In this document: positions 35,169 through 43,265 of the stretch, in pieces
How the letters are laid out: each line of letters starts with the position of its first letter
How positions within the stretch are numbered: the first letter of the stretch is position 1
NCBI RefSeq assembly: GCF_000160835.1
Contig: NZ_GG700733.1
Span: 488,390 to 552,389 of the forward strand
Source of the DNA: Limosilactobacillus antri DSM 16041
GTDB taxonomy: Bacteria; Bacillota; Bacilli; Lactobacillales; Lactobacillaceae
Reading direction: 5' to 3'
DNA length: 64,000 nucleotides
Made by a program: the position numbers and the translations under genes
Notes under the pieces: model-generated
Seen by the model: only the letters and a program-made list of their open reading frames with translations
The model's database searches: none
Told to the model about the DNA's origin: nothing

Positions 35169-36536
35169 ATGAGCAAGGAAGACGAGTTGCAATCAGACAA
35201 ATTTCAGCCAACACCCCATTTATCTACTAAGCACCACATGGCCATTCCCTGGCATGACTTCTTTACCAATGATAACTTCACTCCGGCCAAGGAGGCCAAC
35301 CTGGTTGAGCGGGCCGCCATCGTGGGGCGGATTGGGCTGATGATGCTGTCGTACGGGACGGGGGCCTGGCGGGTTCGTGATTCGATGAACATTATCGCCC
35401 GGAAGTTAAAAATGACCTGTTCGGTTGACATTGGGCTGGTGTCGCTGGAGTATACCTGCATGGACGCCCACCATAGCTATACGCAGGCCCTGTCGTTGCC
35501 GACCACGGGGGTCAACACGACCAAGCTGTCCTACATGGAACAGTTTGTTCAGGATTTTGACGAACATGGTGATACGATGACCATCGGGGACATCCATGCC
35601 CGCTTGGAAAACATTACCCATTCCCGGGGAAAGTACGCGCCCTACCAGGTAGGCTTGGCCGCGGCCCTGGCCTGCAGCGCCTTCGTGTTCCTTCTCGGTG
35701 GCGGCCCGGTGGAAATGGTCTGCAGCTTTATTGGCGCCGGCCTGGGCAACTACGTCCGGCGCAAGATGCGGGATCGCCACATTACTATGTTTGCCGGGAT
35801 TAGTGTGGCGGTGGCGGTGGCCTGCCTGAGTTACCTGCTGGCCCTAACGATTTTACAGTTTGGCTTCAACGTTAGCTCCCGCCACGAGGCCGGTTACATT
35901 GGGGCAATGCTCTTCGTTATTCCTGGTTTTCCCTTCATCACGAGCGGCCTGGACCTTTCCAAGCTGGATATGCGGTCGGGGCTTGAGCGGCTGGCTTACG
36001 CCGCGTTAATCGTTGTCGTGGCGACGCTGGTCGGCTGGGTGGTGGCGATGGCGGTTAACCTCCGGCCGGAAAACTTTCCCCACCTGGCGCTGACCCCGCT
36101 GGTTTACATGCTATTGCGGCTGCCAGCCAGCTTTTGCGGGGTTTTCGGCTTCTCAATTATGTTTAACAGTACCCCGAAGATGGCGGCCCTGGCCGGAATT
36201 ATCGGCGCGGTTGCCAACACGACCCGGCTGGAGCTAGTTGACCTGGCGCACATTCCCGCGGGTCCCGCGGCCTTCGTGGGGGCGATGATTGCGGGCCTAT
36301 TGGCCTGGATCGTCAAAAGGAAGGTTCGTTACCCGCAGATTTCGATTACCGTACCGTCAATTGTCATCATGGTGCCGGGCCTGTATATGTACCGGGCGAT
36401 GTATAATATTGGGCTGACTTCGATTAGCGTGGGGGCCCTCTGGCTGACGAAGGCGCTGCTGATCGTTATTTTCCTGCCCCTGGGCTTGATTGCCGCCCGG
36501 ATTATCACGGACACCAAGTGGCGGCATAATGGCTAG
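35169..36536 (+). CDS. ThrE/YjjPB-type exporter (threonine/serine or dicarboxylate)
   Basis: A 455-residue protein fusing the two halves of the ThrE family. The DUF1212 part (about residues 50-285, with IGLMMLSYGTGAWRVRDSMN and FVIPGFPFITSGLDL) is followed by the YjjB-like part (about 300-450, MFNSTPKMAALAGIIGAVANTTRL). About ten membrane segments are visible. ThrE exports threonine and serine in corynebacteria, whereas the split E. coli homologue YjjPB is associated with succinate export. The neighbouring MleR-like regulator and the succinate pathway nearby make dicarboxylate export worth testing. GGAGGG lies 10 bases upstream. Confidence 0.87.
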   Translation: MSKEDELQSDKFQPTPHLSTKHHMAIPWHDFFTNDNFTPAKEANLVERAAIVGRIGLMMLSYGTGAWRVRDSMNIIARKLKMTCSVDIGLVSLEYTCMDAHHSYTQALSLPTTGVNTTKLSYMEQFVQDFDEHGDTMTIGDIHARLENITHSRGKYAPYQVGLAAALACSAFVFLLGGGPVEMVCSFIGAGLGNYVRRKMRDRHITMFAGISVAVAVACLSYLLALTILQFGFNVSSRHEAGYIGAMLFVIPGFPFITSGLDLSKLDMRSGLERLAYAALIVVVATLVGWVVAMAVNLRPENFPHLALTPLVYMLLRLPASFCGVFGFSIMFNSTPKMAALAGIIGAVANTTRLELVDLAHIPAGPAAFVGAMIAGLLAWIVKRKVRYPQISITVPSIVIMVPGLYMYRAMYNIGLTSISVGALWLTKALLIVIFLPLGLIAARIITDTKWRHNG

Positions 36537-36560
36537 AACAGTTAGACGAGGTGGTAGAGC

Positions 36561-37220
36561 GTGATAATTAAATACCCCCAAGCTTTGTTAGACCAGGTCC
36601 GTGCCCGGACTGCGGACCGCCCGCTGGCAGGTTTTACCCCCGGCCAGGGACCTTTGCATCCCGATTTGATGCTTGTTGGCGAGGCGCCCGGCCGCCACGA
36701 GGAGCAGGTCAATATCCCGTTTTCCGGGGCCTCGGGCCAGGAACTGATGAAGCTCCTCAATTCAATCGGCTATTCACGGAACAACACCTACATCACCAGT
36801 GTCGTCCGTCAGCGTCCCTACTCAATCAAGCGGGTACGGGACAAGAAAACCGGTGTGCTGGTTGAGAAGCGGCCGAACCGGACCCCCACCAAAAAGGAGG
36901 TCCTGGCCTTTGCCCCACTGTTCGACTGGGAGCTGGCAACGGTTGGGCCGCGAATAATCGTCCCGCTGGGCAATACCGCCCTGCAACGGCTGCTGGGGCC
37001 AAGTGCCAATATTGGCGACCTGCACGGGCAGAAGCTGGTCCAGCCGATTCAGCAGGCGGCTTCTGACGGCCGGGGCTACCAGTGGTCGCCTAATGAGTAC
37101 ACGCTAGTGCCGATGTACCACCCGGCGGCCATTTTATACGCGCGGCGGCTCCTACCGACCGTGCAGGAAGACTGGCAAAAGCTGGGCCGCCTGGTGGCTG
37201 CCTTACCAAAGAAAGAATAG
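36561..37220 (+). CDS. Uracil-DNA glycosylase superfamily protein lacking Fe-S cysteines
   Basis: A 219-residue protein of the UDG superfamily. Motif A is LMLVGEAPGRHEEQ, the uracil-pocket segment is PLGNTALQRLLG, and motif C is the late MYHPAAILYARR. Family 4 enzymes hold a 4Fe-4S cluster with four cysteines; this protein has no cysteine at all, so it is a cluster-less variant. Removal of uracil from DNA is the likely role but not certain. The start is GTG at 36561, 7 bases after GAGGTGG. It lies 25 bases after the exporter gene and may be cotranscribed. Confidence 0.82.
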   Translation: MIIKYPQALLDQVRARTADRPLAGFTPGQGPLHPDLMLVGEAPGRHEEQVNIPFSGASGQELMKLLNSIGYSRNNTYITSVVRQRPYSIKRVRDKKTGVLVEKRPNRTPTKKEVLAFAPLFDWELATVGPRIIVPLGNTALQRLLGPSANIGDLHGQKLVQPIQQAASDGRGYQWSPNEYTLVPMYHPAAILYARRLLPTVQEDWQKLGRLVAALPKKE

Positions 37221-37232
37221 CAAAATGAGACG

Positions 37233-37362
37233 GAGGCTGGGAGTTAACTCAACCTTCTAGACTAAATTTATAGATAATAATGCAACAGCGCGGTAGCTGG
37301 CTAGCAGTTCAAACGCTGGTAAATCAGCATTTGACCAACCCCAAATAGGCTTGCTGCGCGGC
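37233..37362 (-). repeat. Composite intergenic repeat, family 3, copy 1
   Basis: Homologous, in inverted orientation, to 52408-52528. It starts with GAGGCTGGGAGTTAACTC, then TAATGCAACAGCGC, an imperfect hairpin GTTCAAACGCTGGT / ATCAGCATTTGACC, and ends ATAGGCTTGCTGCGCGG. It lies after the UDG-like gene and directly before the truncated family 1 copy D. Confidence 0.8.
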
Positions 37363-37371
37363 GAAAGACAA

Positions 37372-37446
37372 GAGGTTGGGAGAAAAATATGTTTTCTCAC
37401 CAGCCTCTTGTTAGTTCTTAACTATTACAAAGATAACGTGGAAAAT
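37372..37446 (-). repeat. Structured repeat, family 1, truncated copy D
   Basis: The first 75 bases of family 1 (GAGGTTGGGAGAAAA hairpin, TTAGTTCTTAACTATTACAAAGATAACGTGG) and then loss of similarity. Only the left arm of the closing stem remains. The sequence continues straight into the ribosome site of the DHA2 pump gene, so the right side of the element has been replaced. Confidence 0.85.
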
Positions 37447-37468
37447 TATGAATTAAGGAGGAAATAGT

Positions 37469-38944
37469 TTGGAAAAGAACCGCCGGAGATCATTAGTCAC
37501 GGGCGCCCTGCTCCTATCGAACATTATGGCGGGGATGGACGCGACAATTGTCAATACGGCCTTGCCAGCCATCACCAGTGACCTGCACGGTTTGCAATAC
37601 ATGGGCTGGATTGTCGCAACCTTTTTGCTGGGGATGGCAGTGGCAACCCCGTTGTGGAGCAAGATGGGTGAGCACCAGGGCAACAAGCGGGCCTATATCA
37701 CCGCCACCGTCCTGTTTGTGGCCGGGGCCATCTTTCAGGGGCTGGCGCTGAACATCAGCTGGTTTATCATTGCCCGCACGGTGATGGGAATCGGGGCCGG
37801 GGGAATGAACACGATTCCCTTTATTGTCTACGCGGAAATATACCAGAACCTGCGGAAGCGGGCGGCGGTATTGGGGATTTCCAGCGCCTGTTTCGGGACG
37901 GCCTCAATTATTGGGCCGTTGCTGGGCGGCTGGATTGTCGATACCCTTAGCTGGCACTGGGTTTTCTACGTTAACGTACCGATTGCCCTGCTGGCGATTA
38001 CCCTGGTGGCAATTTTTTACCAGAGTCCGAGACGGCAGGCGGTGGGCAAGCCGGTCGACTACCTGGGCGCGGGTCTGCTCGTGACGAGCCTGGTGATGAT
38101 CCTCGTGGCGGTCCAGCTGGTGGGGAGTGCCGCCGACTGGTTAGTCGCCCTGCTCTTTGTTGGCGGCCTCCTATTGCTAGCCTGGATGGTGCAGGTTGAC
38201 CGCCGGGCCGTGGACCCGATTATCCCCAGCCGGCTGTTTAAAAACCGCGAACTAGTCCTTGACTTCCTACTCTTCGTGATTATTTGGGGATCCTTCATCG
38301 CCTTTGTCACCTACATCCCAATGTGGGCGCAGGGCCTGCTGGGCCTGAGTGCCCTCCTTGGGGGAATGACCCAGATCCCCGGGGCCGTGACCAATTTCAT
38401 CGGCTCCGAACTGGTGCCGCTGCTCCAGGACCGCTGGGGTAAATACTGGCTGGTGACTTGCGGGGCGGTGACGATTTTTATCGCCTTTGGCGGAATCTTA
38501 TTGGGTGGGCGGACGGCCCCGTTTTGGCTCCTCCTTTTAATGGGGGCCTTTGAAGGTTTCGGCGTTGGCCTGGTCTTTAATATTTTGCAAATCAGCGTCC
38601 AGACCGATGCGGAACTCCGCGACGTGCCGATTGCGACCTCGTTGGGCTACCTGTTGCGGATCCTCAGTCAAACGCTGATGGCAGCGGTGTATGGGGTAAT
38701 CCTAAACCAGGAGCTCTTCCGGGGTGTTCGGCAGAGTCACGGCGACATTACGCTGCGGATGCTGAATAAGCTTTCCAATGCCGAAACGGCCAACCAGCTG
38801 CCCGCGGCACTGGTGCCGTCAATGCGGCAGATCCTGTATGGCGGCTACCGCAACATTGTCATTGCGGCGCTGGCCCTGATCGTGGCGGCATTGCTGATCG
38901 TCTTTCCTCTGGCCCTGCGCAGTCATCCGGAAAAAACACACTAA
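37469..38944 (+). CDS. DHA2-type MFS drug/proton antiporter
   Basis: A 491-residue multidrug exporter of the EmrB/QacA (14-segment) group. It has the N-terminal GMDATIVNTALPAI signature of DHA2 pumps, motif A-like LWSKMGEHQGNKRAY, and motif C-like GPLLGGWIVDTLSWHWVFYVNVP. The start is TTG at 37469, 8 bases after AAGGAGG. It begins immediately after truncated repeat D and is on the opposite strand to what full copies of that repeat usually precede. Substrates are unknown. Confidence 0.9.
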   Translation: MEKNRRRSLVTGALLLSNIMAGMDATIVNTALPAITSDLHGLQYMGWIVATFLLGMAVATPLWSKMGEHQGNKRAYITATVLFVAGAIFQGLALNISWFIIARTVMGIGAGGMNTIPFIVYAEIYQNLRKRAAVLGISSACFGTASIIGPLLGGWIVDTLSWHWVFYVNVPIALLAITLVAIFYQSPRRQAVGKPVDYLGAGLLVTSLVMILVAVQLVGSAADWLVALLFVGGLLLLAWMVQVDRRAVDPIIPSRLFKNRELVLDFLLFVIIWGSFIAFVTYIPMWAQGLLGLSALLGGMTQIPGAVTNFIGSELVPLLQDRWGKYWLVTCGAVTIFIAFGGILLGGRTAPFWLLLLMGAFEGFGVGLVFNILQISVQTDAELRDVPIATSLGYLLRILSQTLMAAVYGVILNQELFRGVRQSHGDITLRMLNKLSNAETANQLPAALVPSMRQILYGGYRNIVIAALALIVAALLIVFPLALRSHPEKTH

Positions 38945-38952
38945 AATTAAAT

Positions 38953-38992
38953 AACGGTCTTCGTGCTGGCGGTGCCAGTTACGAAGACCGTT
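38953..38992. terminator. Terminator between the DHA2 pump gene and rarA
   Basis: AACGGTCTTCGT and ACGAAGACCGTT form a perfect 12-base stem with an inner GGC/GCC pairing. It lies between convergent genes and probably acts both ways. Confidence 0.85.
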
Positions 38993-38994
38993 GT

Positions 38995-40323
38995 TTAAAT
39001 TTCTGGATGCTGGTCATGCCACTGCTTGATTTGGGCCAGCCGGGCCTTAAATCGACTTTCCCGCCCGGAGTCGGTTGGCTGGTAGAAGTGCTCGTCCTTA
39101 ATTTCTGGGGGCACTGTCGTCATGGTGGTTAGCTTCTCCTTACTGTCGTGGGCGTACTGGTAACCCTTGCCATAGCCAAGGCCCGCCATCAGCTTAGTAG
39201 GGGCATTGCGGATTTGCAGGGGAACGGGCAGGTTGCCGGTTTTCTTAATGACCCGTTTGGCCCGCTGGCGGGCGGTGTATACGGCGTTGGACTTGGGCGC
39301 ACAGGCGAGGTAAATTACACATTCCGTCAGGTGGACGTCACACTCGGGCATTCCCAGAAATTGACAAGCTTGAAAAGTGTTGATGGCAACGTTGAGGGCG
39401 TTTGTGTCCGCCAGGCCGATGTCCTCGCTGGCAAAGCGGACCAGGCGCCGGGCAATGTAGAGCGGGTCTTCGCCACCATCCAGCATCCGGGAGCACCAGT
39501 AAACCGCCGCGTCGACGTCGCTGTTGCGCATTGATTTGTGGAGGGCCGAAATGATGTTATAGTGCTCCTCGTCGTGTTTATCGTAGCGCAGCGACTTGGT
39601 GTTGATCAGCTGGCTGAGGTCCTGCTCGGTGATGGTGACCTTCTTGCCGTCACGCTGGCCGTTGAGGACCGCCATCTCCAAGGTGTTTAAGGCTACCCGG
39701 GCGTCGCCGTTGGCAAACTGGGCAATTAGGTGGATGGCGTCCGGCTGACAATCAACTTCCAGCTCGGGAAAGGCCGCCGGGTGGTTTAGGGCCCGCTTGA
39801 TGACCTCCTCCAGGTCGGCCGTCGTCAGGGCTTTGAGGACGAAGACCTTGCACCGGCTCAGCAGGGCGGAGTTAATCTCAAAGGAGGGGTTCTCGGTCGT
39901 GGCCCCGATCAGGATAATACTGCCCCGCTCGACGAAGGGGAGGAAGGCATCCTGCTGGGCCTTGTTAAAGCGGTGGATTTCGTCAATGAAGCAGATGGTG
40001 CGCTCGCCGTACTCGCGATTCTGCTCGGCCTCCTGCATGATTTTGCGGATGTCTTTGATGCTGCTGGTAACCGCGGAGAAGGTAACGAAGTGGGCCTTAG
40101 TCTGCTGGGCGATAATCTCCGCCAGGGTGGTCTTGCCGACGCCCGGCGGTCCCCAGAAAATCAGTGACGAGAGCTGGTCGTTTTCAATCAGTTCCCGGAG
40201 GACCCGGTGGGGACCGATCAGGTGCTGCTGACCGACAAATTCTCCTAGGCTGGCCGGCCGGACCCGGTTTGCGAGCGGGGTGGCGGCCGAATTGGTTTGG
40301 GCAAATAACGATTCTTGATGCAT
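38995..40323 (-). CDS. rarA: Replication-associated recombination protein A (AAA ATPase)
   Basis: A 442-residue clamp-loader-like ATPase (MgsA/YrvN) that acts at stalled replication forks. Walker A is [12 protein letters not shown], Walker [14 protein letters not shown], sensor 1 [10 protein letters not shown], followed by the C-terminal tetramerisation domain with [15 protein letters not shown]. The ATG at 40323 has AAGGAA about 9 bases upstream; a GTG three codons earlier is too close to it. It is monocistronic. Confidence 0.95.
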   Translation of the reverse strand: MHQESLFAQTNSAATPLANRVRPASLGEFVGQQHLIGPHRVLRELIENDQLSSLIFWGPPGVGKTTLAEIIAQQTKAHFVTFSAVTSSIKDIRKIMQEAEQNREYGERTICFIDEIHRFNKAQQDAFLPFVERGSIILIGATTENPSFEINSALLSRCKVFVLKALTTADLEEVIKRALNHPAAFPELEVDCQPDAIHLIAQFANGDARVALNTLEMAVLNGQRDGKKVTITEQDLSQLINTKSLRYDKHDEEHYNIISALHKSMRNSDVDAAVYWCSRMLDGGEDPLYIARRLVRFASEDIGLADTNALNVAINTFQACQFLGMPECDVHLTECVIYLACAPKSNAVYTARQRAKRVIKKTGNLPVPLQIRNAPTKLMAGLGYGKGYQYAHDSKEKLTTMTTVPPEIKDEHFYQPTDSGRESRFKARLAQIKQWHDQHPEI

Positions 40324-40428
40324 TGCTGGCACTTCCTTTGCTCCCTATTCTAAATTAAATCTTAACAAAATTGAACTGGTAAGCGTGTTACGATGGTAGA
40401 AAAAGGACAGGAAGGGAGCGACACGGTG

Positions 40429-41415
40429 ATGGAGCGATTAAAATTATGGCGATCGGGGATTGCTGGCCGGGTGGCCGACAATTTGGAGTCAAGCATGAAG
40501 GAGCTGCGCCGCTGTGGTCACAACCGTTCTAACAAGTCGACTTTTGTGGAGATGGGGATCCAATTGAGCGGCTTTAAGCACTCCCTAGCGGACCCCCAGG
40601 CGTTTGAACAATTAGTCGCTACGGCCCGGCAGGCTAACCGTCAAACCTACGTGCTGCCAGAGGTGCAGTTCACGGTCCGGCTCCACCAGGCGGTCCAGGA
40701 TGGGATGCCGATTTATACCCTAAATGAACAGGGGGCTGGCCAGCACACGATTGTTTACCTGGCGGGCGGTGCCTACCTCCAGCAGCCCGACAAGACCCAC
40801 TGGGAATACTTAAACCGCCTAGCCCAATGTACGGGAGCCCGGGTCATCGTCCCCCTGTACCCATTGGCGCCCGATTATAACTTCCGGGCGGCCTACCAGC
40901 AGCTTGCTGAGCTGTATATCAGCCTGTACGGCAGCCTGCCCGCGAGCGATATTACCTTAATGGGGGATTCAGCCGGAGCCGGGTTAGCACTGGGCTTCAG
41001 CGAGTACCTCGGCCAGCGGGGGCTGCCGCAGCCGGGCCACCTGATCCTCTTTTCTCCGTGGCTGGACCTGGATTTGCGCAACCCGTTAGTGACAAAGTAT
41101 GAAGAAGCTGACGTCACTTTAGCCAGTTGGGGGCTCCGGCAAATCGGCCAACTCTGGGCTGGGGACGTCAGCCACCGCGACTTTCGCGTGAGCCCGCTTT
41201 ATGGCAACCTGGACCAGGTTCGCGACATCCATTTAGTTGCGGGAACCCGGGAAATAATGTACCCTGATGTTAACGCGCTCGTGCAAAAGCTCCGGGATGC
41301 GCAGATACCGGTAGACTACCATGTCGGTCGGCGCCTGTTTCACATTTACCCGCTCTATCAGATTCCAGAAGCGGACGCGGTAATGGAAATGGTTGTTAAA
41401 GTAGTTAATAAGTAG
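40429..41415 (+). CDS. Alpha/beta hydrolase of the hormone-sensitive lipase type
   Basis: A 328-residue cytoplasmic esterase-like protein. The nucleophile motif is GDSAGAGLALG (Ser about 182). The oxyanion HGGG region reads YLAGGAYLQ, with Ala in place of His. LDLDLRNP precedes the acid region, and RLFHIYPLYQIPEA holds the catalytic His. It is similar to Lactobacillus proteins called esterase or acetyl-hydrolase; the natural ester is unknown. The ATG at 40429 lies after GGGAG with a long spacer, so the start is less sure. The DJ-1-type gene follows 15 bases later. Confidence 0.87.
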   Translation: MERLKLWRSGIAGRVADNLESSMKELRRCGHNRSNKSTFVEMGIQLSGFKHSLADPQAFEQLVATARQANRQTYVLPEVQFTVRLHQAVQDGMPIYTLNEQGAGQHTIVYLAGGAYLQQPDKTHWEYLNRLAQCTGARVIVPLYPLAPDYNFRAAYQQLAELYISLYGSLPASDITLMGDSAGAGLALGFSEYLGQRGLPQPGHLILFSPWLDLDLRNPLVTKYEEADVTLASWGLRQIGQLWAGDVSHRDFRVSPLYGNLDQVRDIHLVAGTREIMYPDVNALVQKLRDAQIPVDYHVGRRLFHIYPLYQIPEADAVMEMVVKVVNK

Positions 41416-41430
41416 CTTGATGAGGTGATT

Positions 41431-42006
41431 ATGTTGACGAAAGTAGCAGTTGTATTTGCACCCGGTTGTGAAGAAGTTGAGGGACTGACGATTGTCGATG
41501 TCCTGCGCCGGATGGGGGTTGAAGTTACGATGGTGGGCTTGGAGGGCCAGGTGGTTCCTGGTGCCCACCAGATTGAACTGACTTGTGACACGGTTCTGGA
41601 TGACCACTTGCTTGACTATGACCTGGTGGCCTTCCCTGGCGGCCGTGGCGGTGCTCAAAAGCTGAGCGCCAATAAGCAGCTGGCAGACTTGATGCGGCGG
41701 CGGAATGCAGCGGGCAAGTGGAATGCGGCAATGTGTGCGGCGCCAACCGCCCTGGCGGCGTACGGCCTGCTGGATCACCGCGACTACACCTGCTTCCCCG
41801 GTTTTGAAAAGGAAATTGCTCAGCTGGCAACCGACGCCCACTTCAAGGAAGACATTACAGTCGTCGATGAGGGCGGTAAGGTTGTGACCAGCCGGGGACC
41901 GGCAACGGCCCTGGCGTTTGCCTTTCGGATTGCTGAGGTGCTCGGCCTGGATACCAAGCAGATCAAGCACGAAATGCTGTATGATTATTTGATGGCGCAA
42001 AAGTAA
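41431..42006 (+). CDS. DJ-1/PfpI family protein
   Basis: A 191-residue single-domain protein of the DJ-1/ThiJ/PfpI superfamily. The elbow cysteine is in WNAAMCAAPTALA and the partner glutamate in GCEEVEGLT, as in YajL/DJ-1. Relatives have been linked to protein repair, chaperone activity and oxidative stress, although the enzyme activity is debated. The ATG at 41431 follows GAGG by 5 bases; a GTG two codons earlier overlaps the ribosome site. It is probably cotranscribed with the esterase-like gene upstream and ends in a terminator. Confidence 0.92.
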   Translation: MLTKVAVVFAPGCEEVEGLTIVDVLRRMGVEVTMVGLEGQVVPGAHQIELTCDTVLDDHLLDYDLVAFPGGRGGAQKLSANKQLADLMRRRNAAGKWNAAMCAAPTALAAYGLLDHRDYTCFPGFEKEIAQLATDAHFKEDITVVDEGGKVVTSRGPATALAFAFRIAEVLGLDTKQIKHEMLYDYLMAQK

Positions 42007-42014
42007 AAAATAAT

Positions 42015-42066
42015 GGGCCCTGCAAAAGCTGAGCTGGCGATTTGCCTTCAGATTCACACAGGGCCC
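42015..42066 (+). terminator. Terminator after the DJ-1 gene
   Basis: GGGCCCTG (42015-42022) and CAGGGCCC (42059-42066) close a long hairpin, followed by TTAATATTT. Confidence 0.7.
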
Positions 42067-42142
42067 TTAATATTTCCCGGGACATATTAATTGGCACTCC
42101 CTGGAAACTCCTTATAATAATTAAGTGAAAGGGGGAAGTGCG

Positions 42143-43120
42143 ATGTGTACGAGTATTTACCAGGTCACCCTGGACCAAACCCACCTGCTGGCCCGGACGA
42201 TGGACTGGCCGGTGTTAGCCGTGTCGCCGCTGTTTTTGCCCCGGCACTTTAAGTGGGCGTCAGTCTACCAGCACCGGGTTTACGAAAATCAGTATGCCCT
42301 GGTCGGTGGCGGGAGCCTGTCTGCCCAGCGCGCGGATGTTTCCGACGGTGTCAACGAGTACGGCTTGATGGCCCAGAAACTGACTTTCGACAATGGTGCC
42401 CGCTTGGTTGATGAGCCGAATCCAGCGAAGGTTCAGCTGGCGGCCTATGAATTTGTCCTCTACCTGCTGGGCAATTTTAAGTCGGTGGCGGACCTGGTCG
42501 ACCACCTGGAAGAAATTGAACTGATGAGTGATGTCCATAACGACGTTAAGTTTGGCAAAGCTGAGATGCACTTTGCCCTTGCTGACCCTAGCGGCCGGGT
42601 AGTAGTGGTGGAACCGACCCGGCAGCCAATGCGGGTGATTGAGAATCCGCTCGGGGTGGTTACTAATAGTCCTGACTTCGATCGTCAGCTCCGGCAGATG
42701 GAGCGGTATGTCGACTTTACGCCGGCTTTTCGGGCGGGACGGGTACCATTAAATACGCCGCGGGTGACGACGGGCCGCCTTTCTGGCAAAGCGAACCCGC
42801 CCGGTTACTATTCACCGAGTGCCCGCTTTATCCGGGCCGCGTACCTCCGTGAACGGTCAGACGTCCCAGCCGATAAGCTGACCGGGGTGACCAGTGAGCT
42901 CCACCTCTTGGACAGCGTCACCGTTCCCCAGAACCGCCGTCACCAGCCAACCTATTCGGTGTACCGGTCCGTGACGGTGGCGGAGGGGCGGGAGTATTAC
43001 TTCCAGTCCTACCACCGCGGTGATACCACCAAATTGCAGCTGACGGACGAGATGCTGGCTTGGACCCGTCCCAAGGTCTACCACCTGCCTGACCGGTTGA
43101 CGGTCCGGGAAATTAAATAA
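42143..43120 (+). CDS. Choloylglycine hydrolase family protein, penicillin V acylase-like
   Basis: A 325-residue Ntn-hydrolase. Removal of Met exposes the nucleophile Cys2 (MCTSIYQ). Other expected residues are Arg18 and Asp21 in LLARTMDW, Asn in DGVNEYGL, Asn in LGVVTNSPDFD and Arg in SPSARFIRAAYLRE. The family splits into bile salt hydrolases and penicillin V acylase-like amidases. The LLARTMDW segment is nearer to the acylase group, but substrate cannot be settled by eye. The ATG at 42143 is required for Cys2 and follows AAGGGGG. It is monocistronic and convergent with mprF across a family 2 repeat. Confidence 0.9.
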   Translation: MCTSIYQVTLDQTHLLARTMDWPVLAVSPLFLPRHFKWASVYQHRVYENQYALVGGGSLSAQRADVSDGVNEYGLMAQKLTFDNGARLVDEPNPAKVQLAAYEFVLYLLGNFKSVADLVDHLEEIELMSDVHNDVKFGKAEMHFALADPSGRVVVVEPTRQPMRVIENPLGVVTNSPDFDRQLRQMERYVDFTPAFRAGRVPLNTPRVTTGRLSGKANPPGYYSPSARFIRAAYLRERSDVPADKLTGVTSELHLLDSVTVPQNRRHQPTYSVYRSVTVAEGREYYFQSYHRGDTTKLQLTDEMLAWTRPKVYHLPDRLTVREIK

Positions 43121-43130
43121 GTATAATAAA

Positions 43131-43233
43131 GGGGCTGTAACATAAGCCCTCTTACTTAGATAAAATACGAACGGCGCAGTACGCAAATGGGTTCCAGTGC
43201 TCGGTAAAGCCGAACTCTGGAACCCTATTTGCG
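43131..43233 (-). repeat. Structured intergenic repeat, family 2, copy b
   Basis: GGGGCT/AGCCCT forms a small first hairpin. The main hairpin is CGCAAAT-G-GGTTCCAG (43182-43197) with CTGGAACC-CT-ATTTGCG, and an inner CTCGG/CCGA. It lies between the convergent acylase-like gene and mprF, 33 bases past the mprF stop. On the minus strand the first hairpin is followed by TTTATT. Confidence 0.85.
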
Positions 43234-43265
43234 CTTTCTAAAGACTAGCTACACTTTCATTTACG

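Noticed and set aside
30947..37446. Clustered repeats as a CRISPR array
   Set aside because: Copies are kilobases apart, about 180 bases long and not separated by uniform spacers; no cas gene is present.
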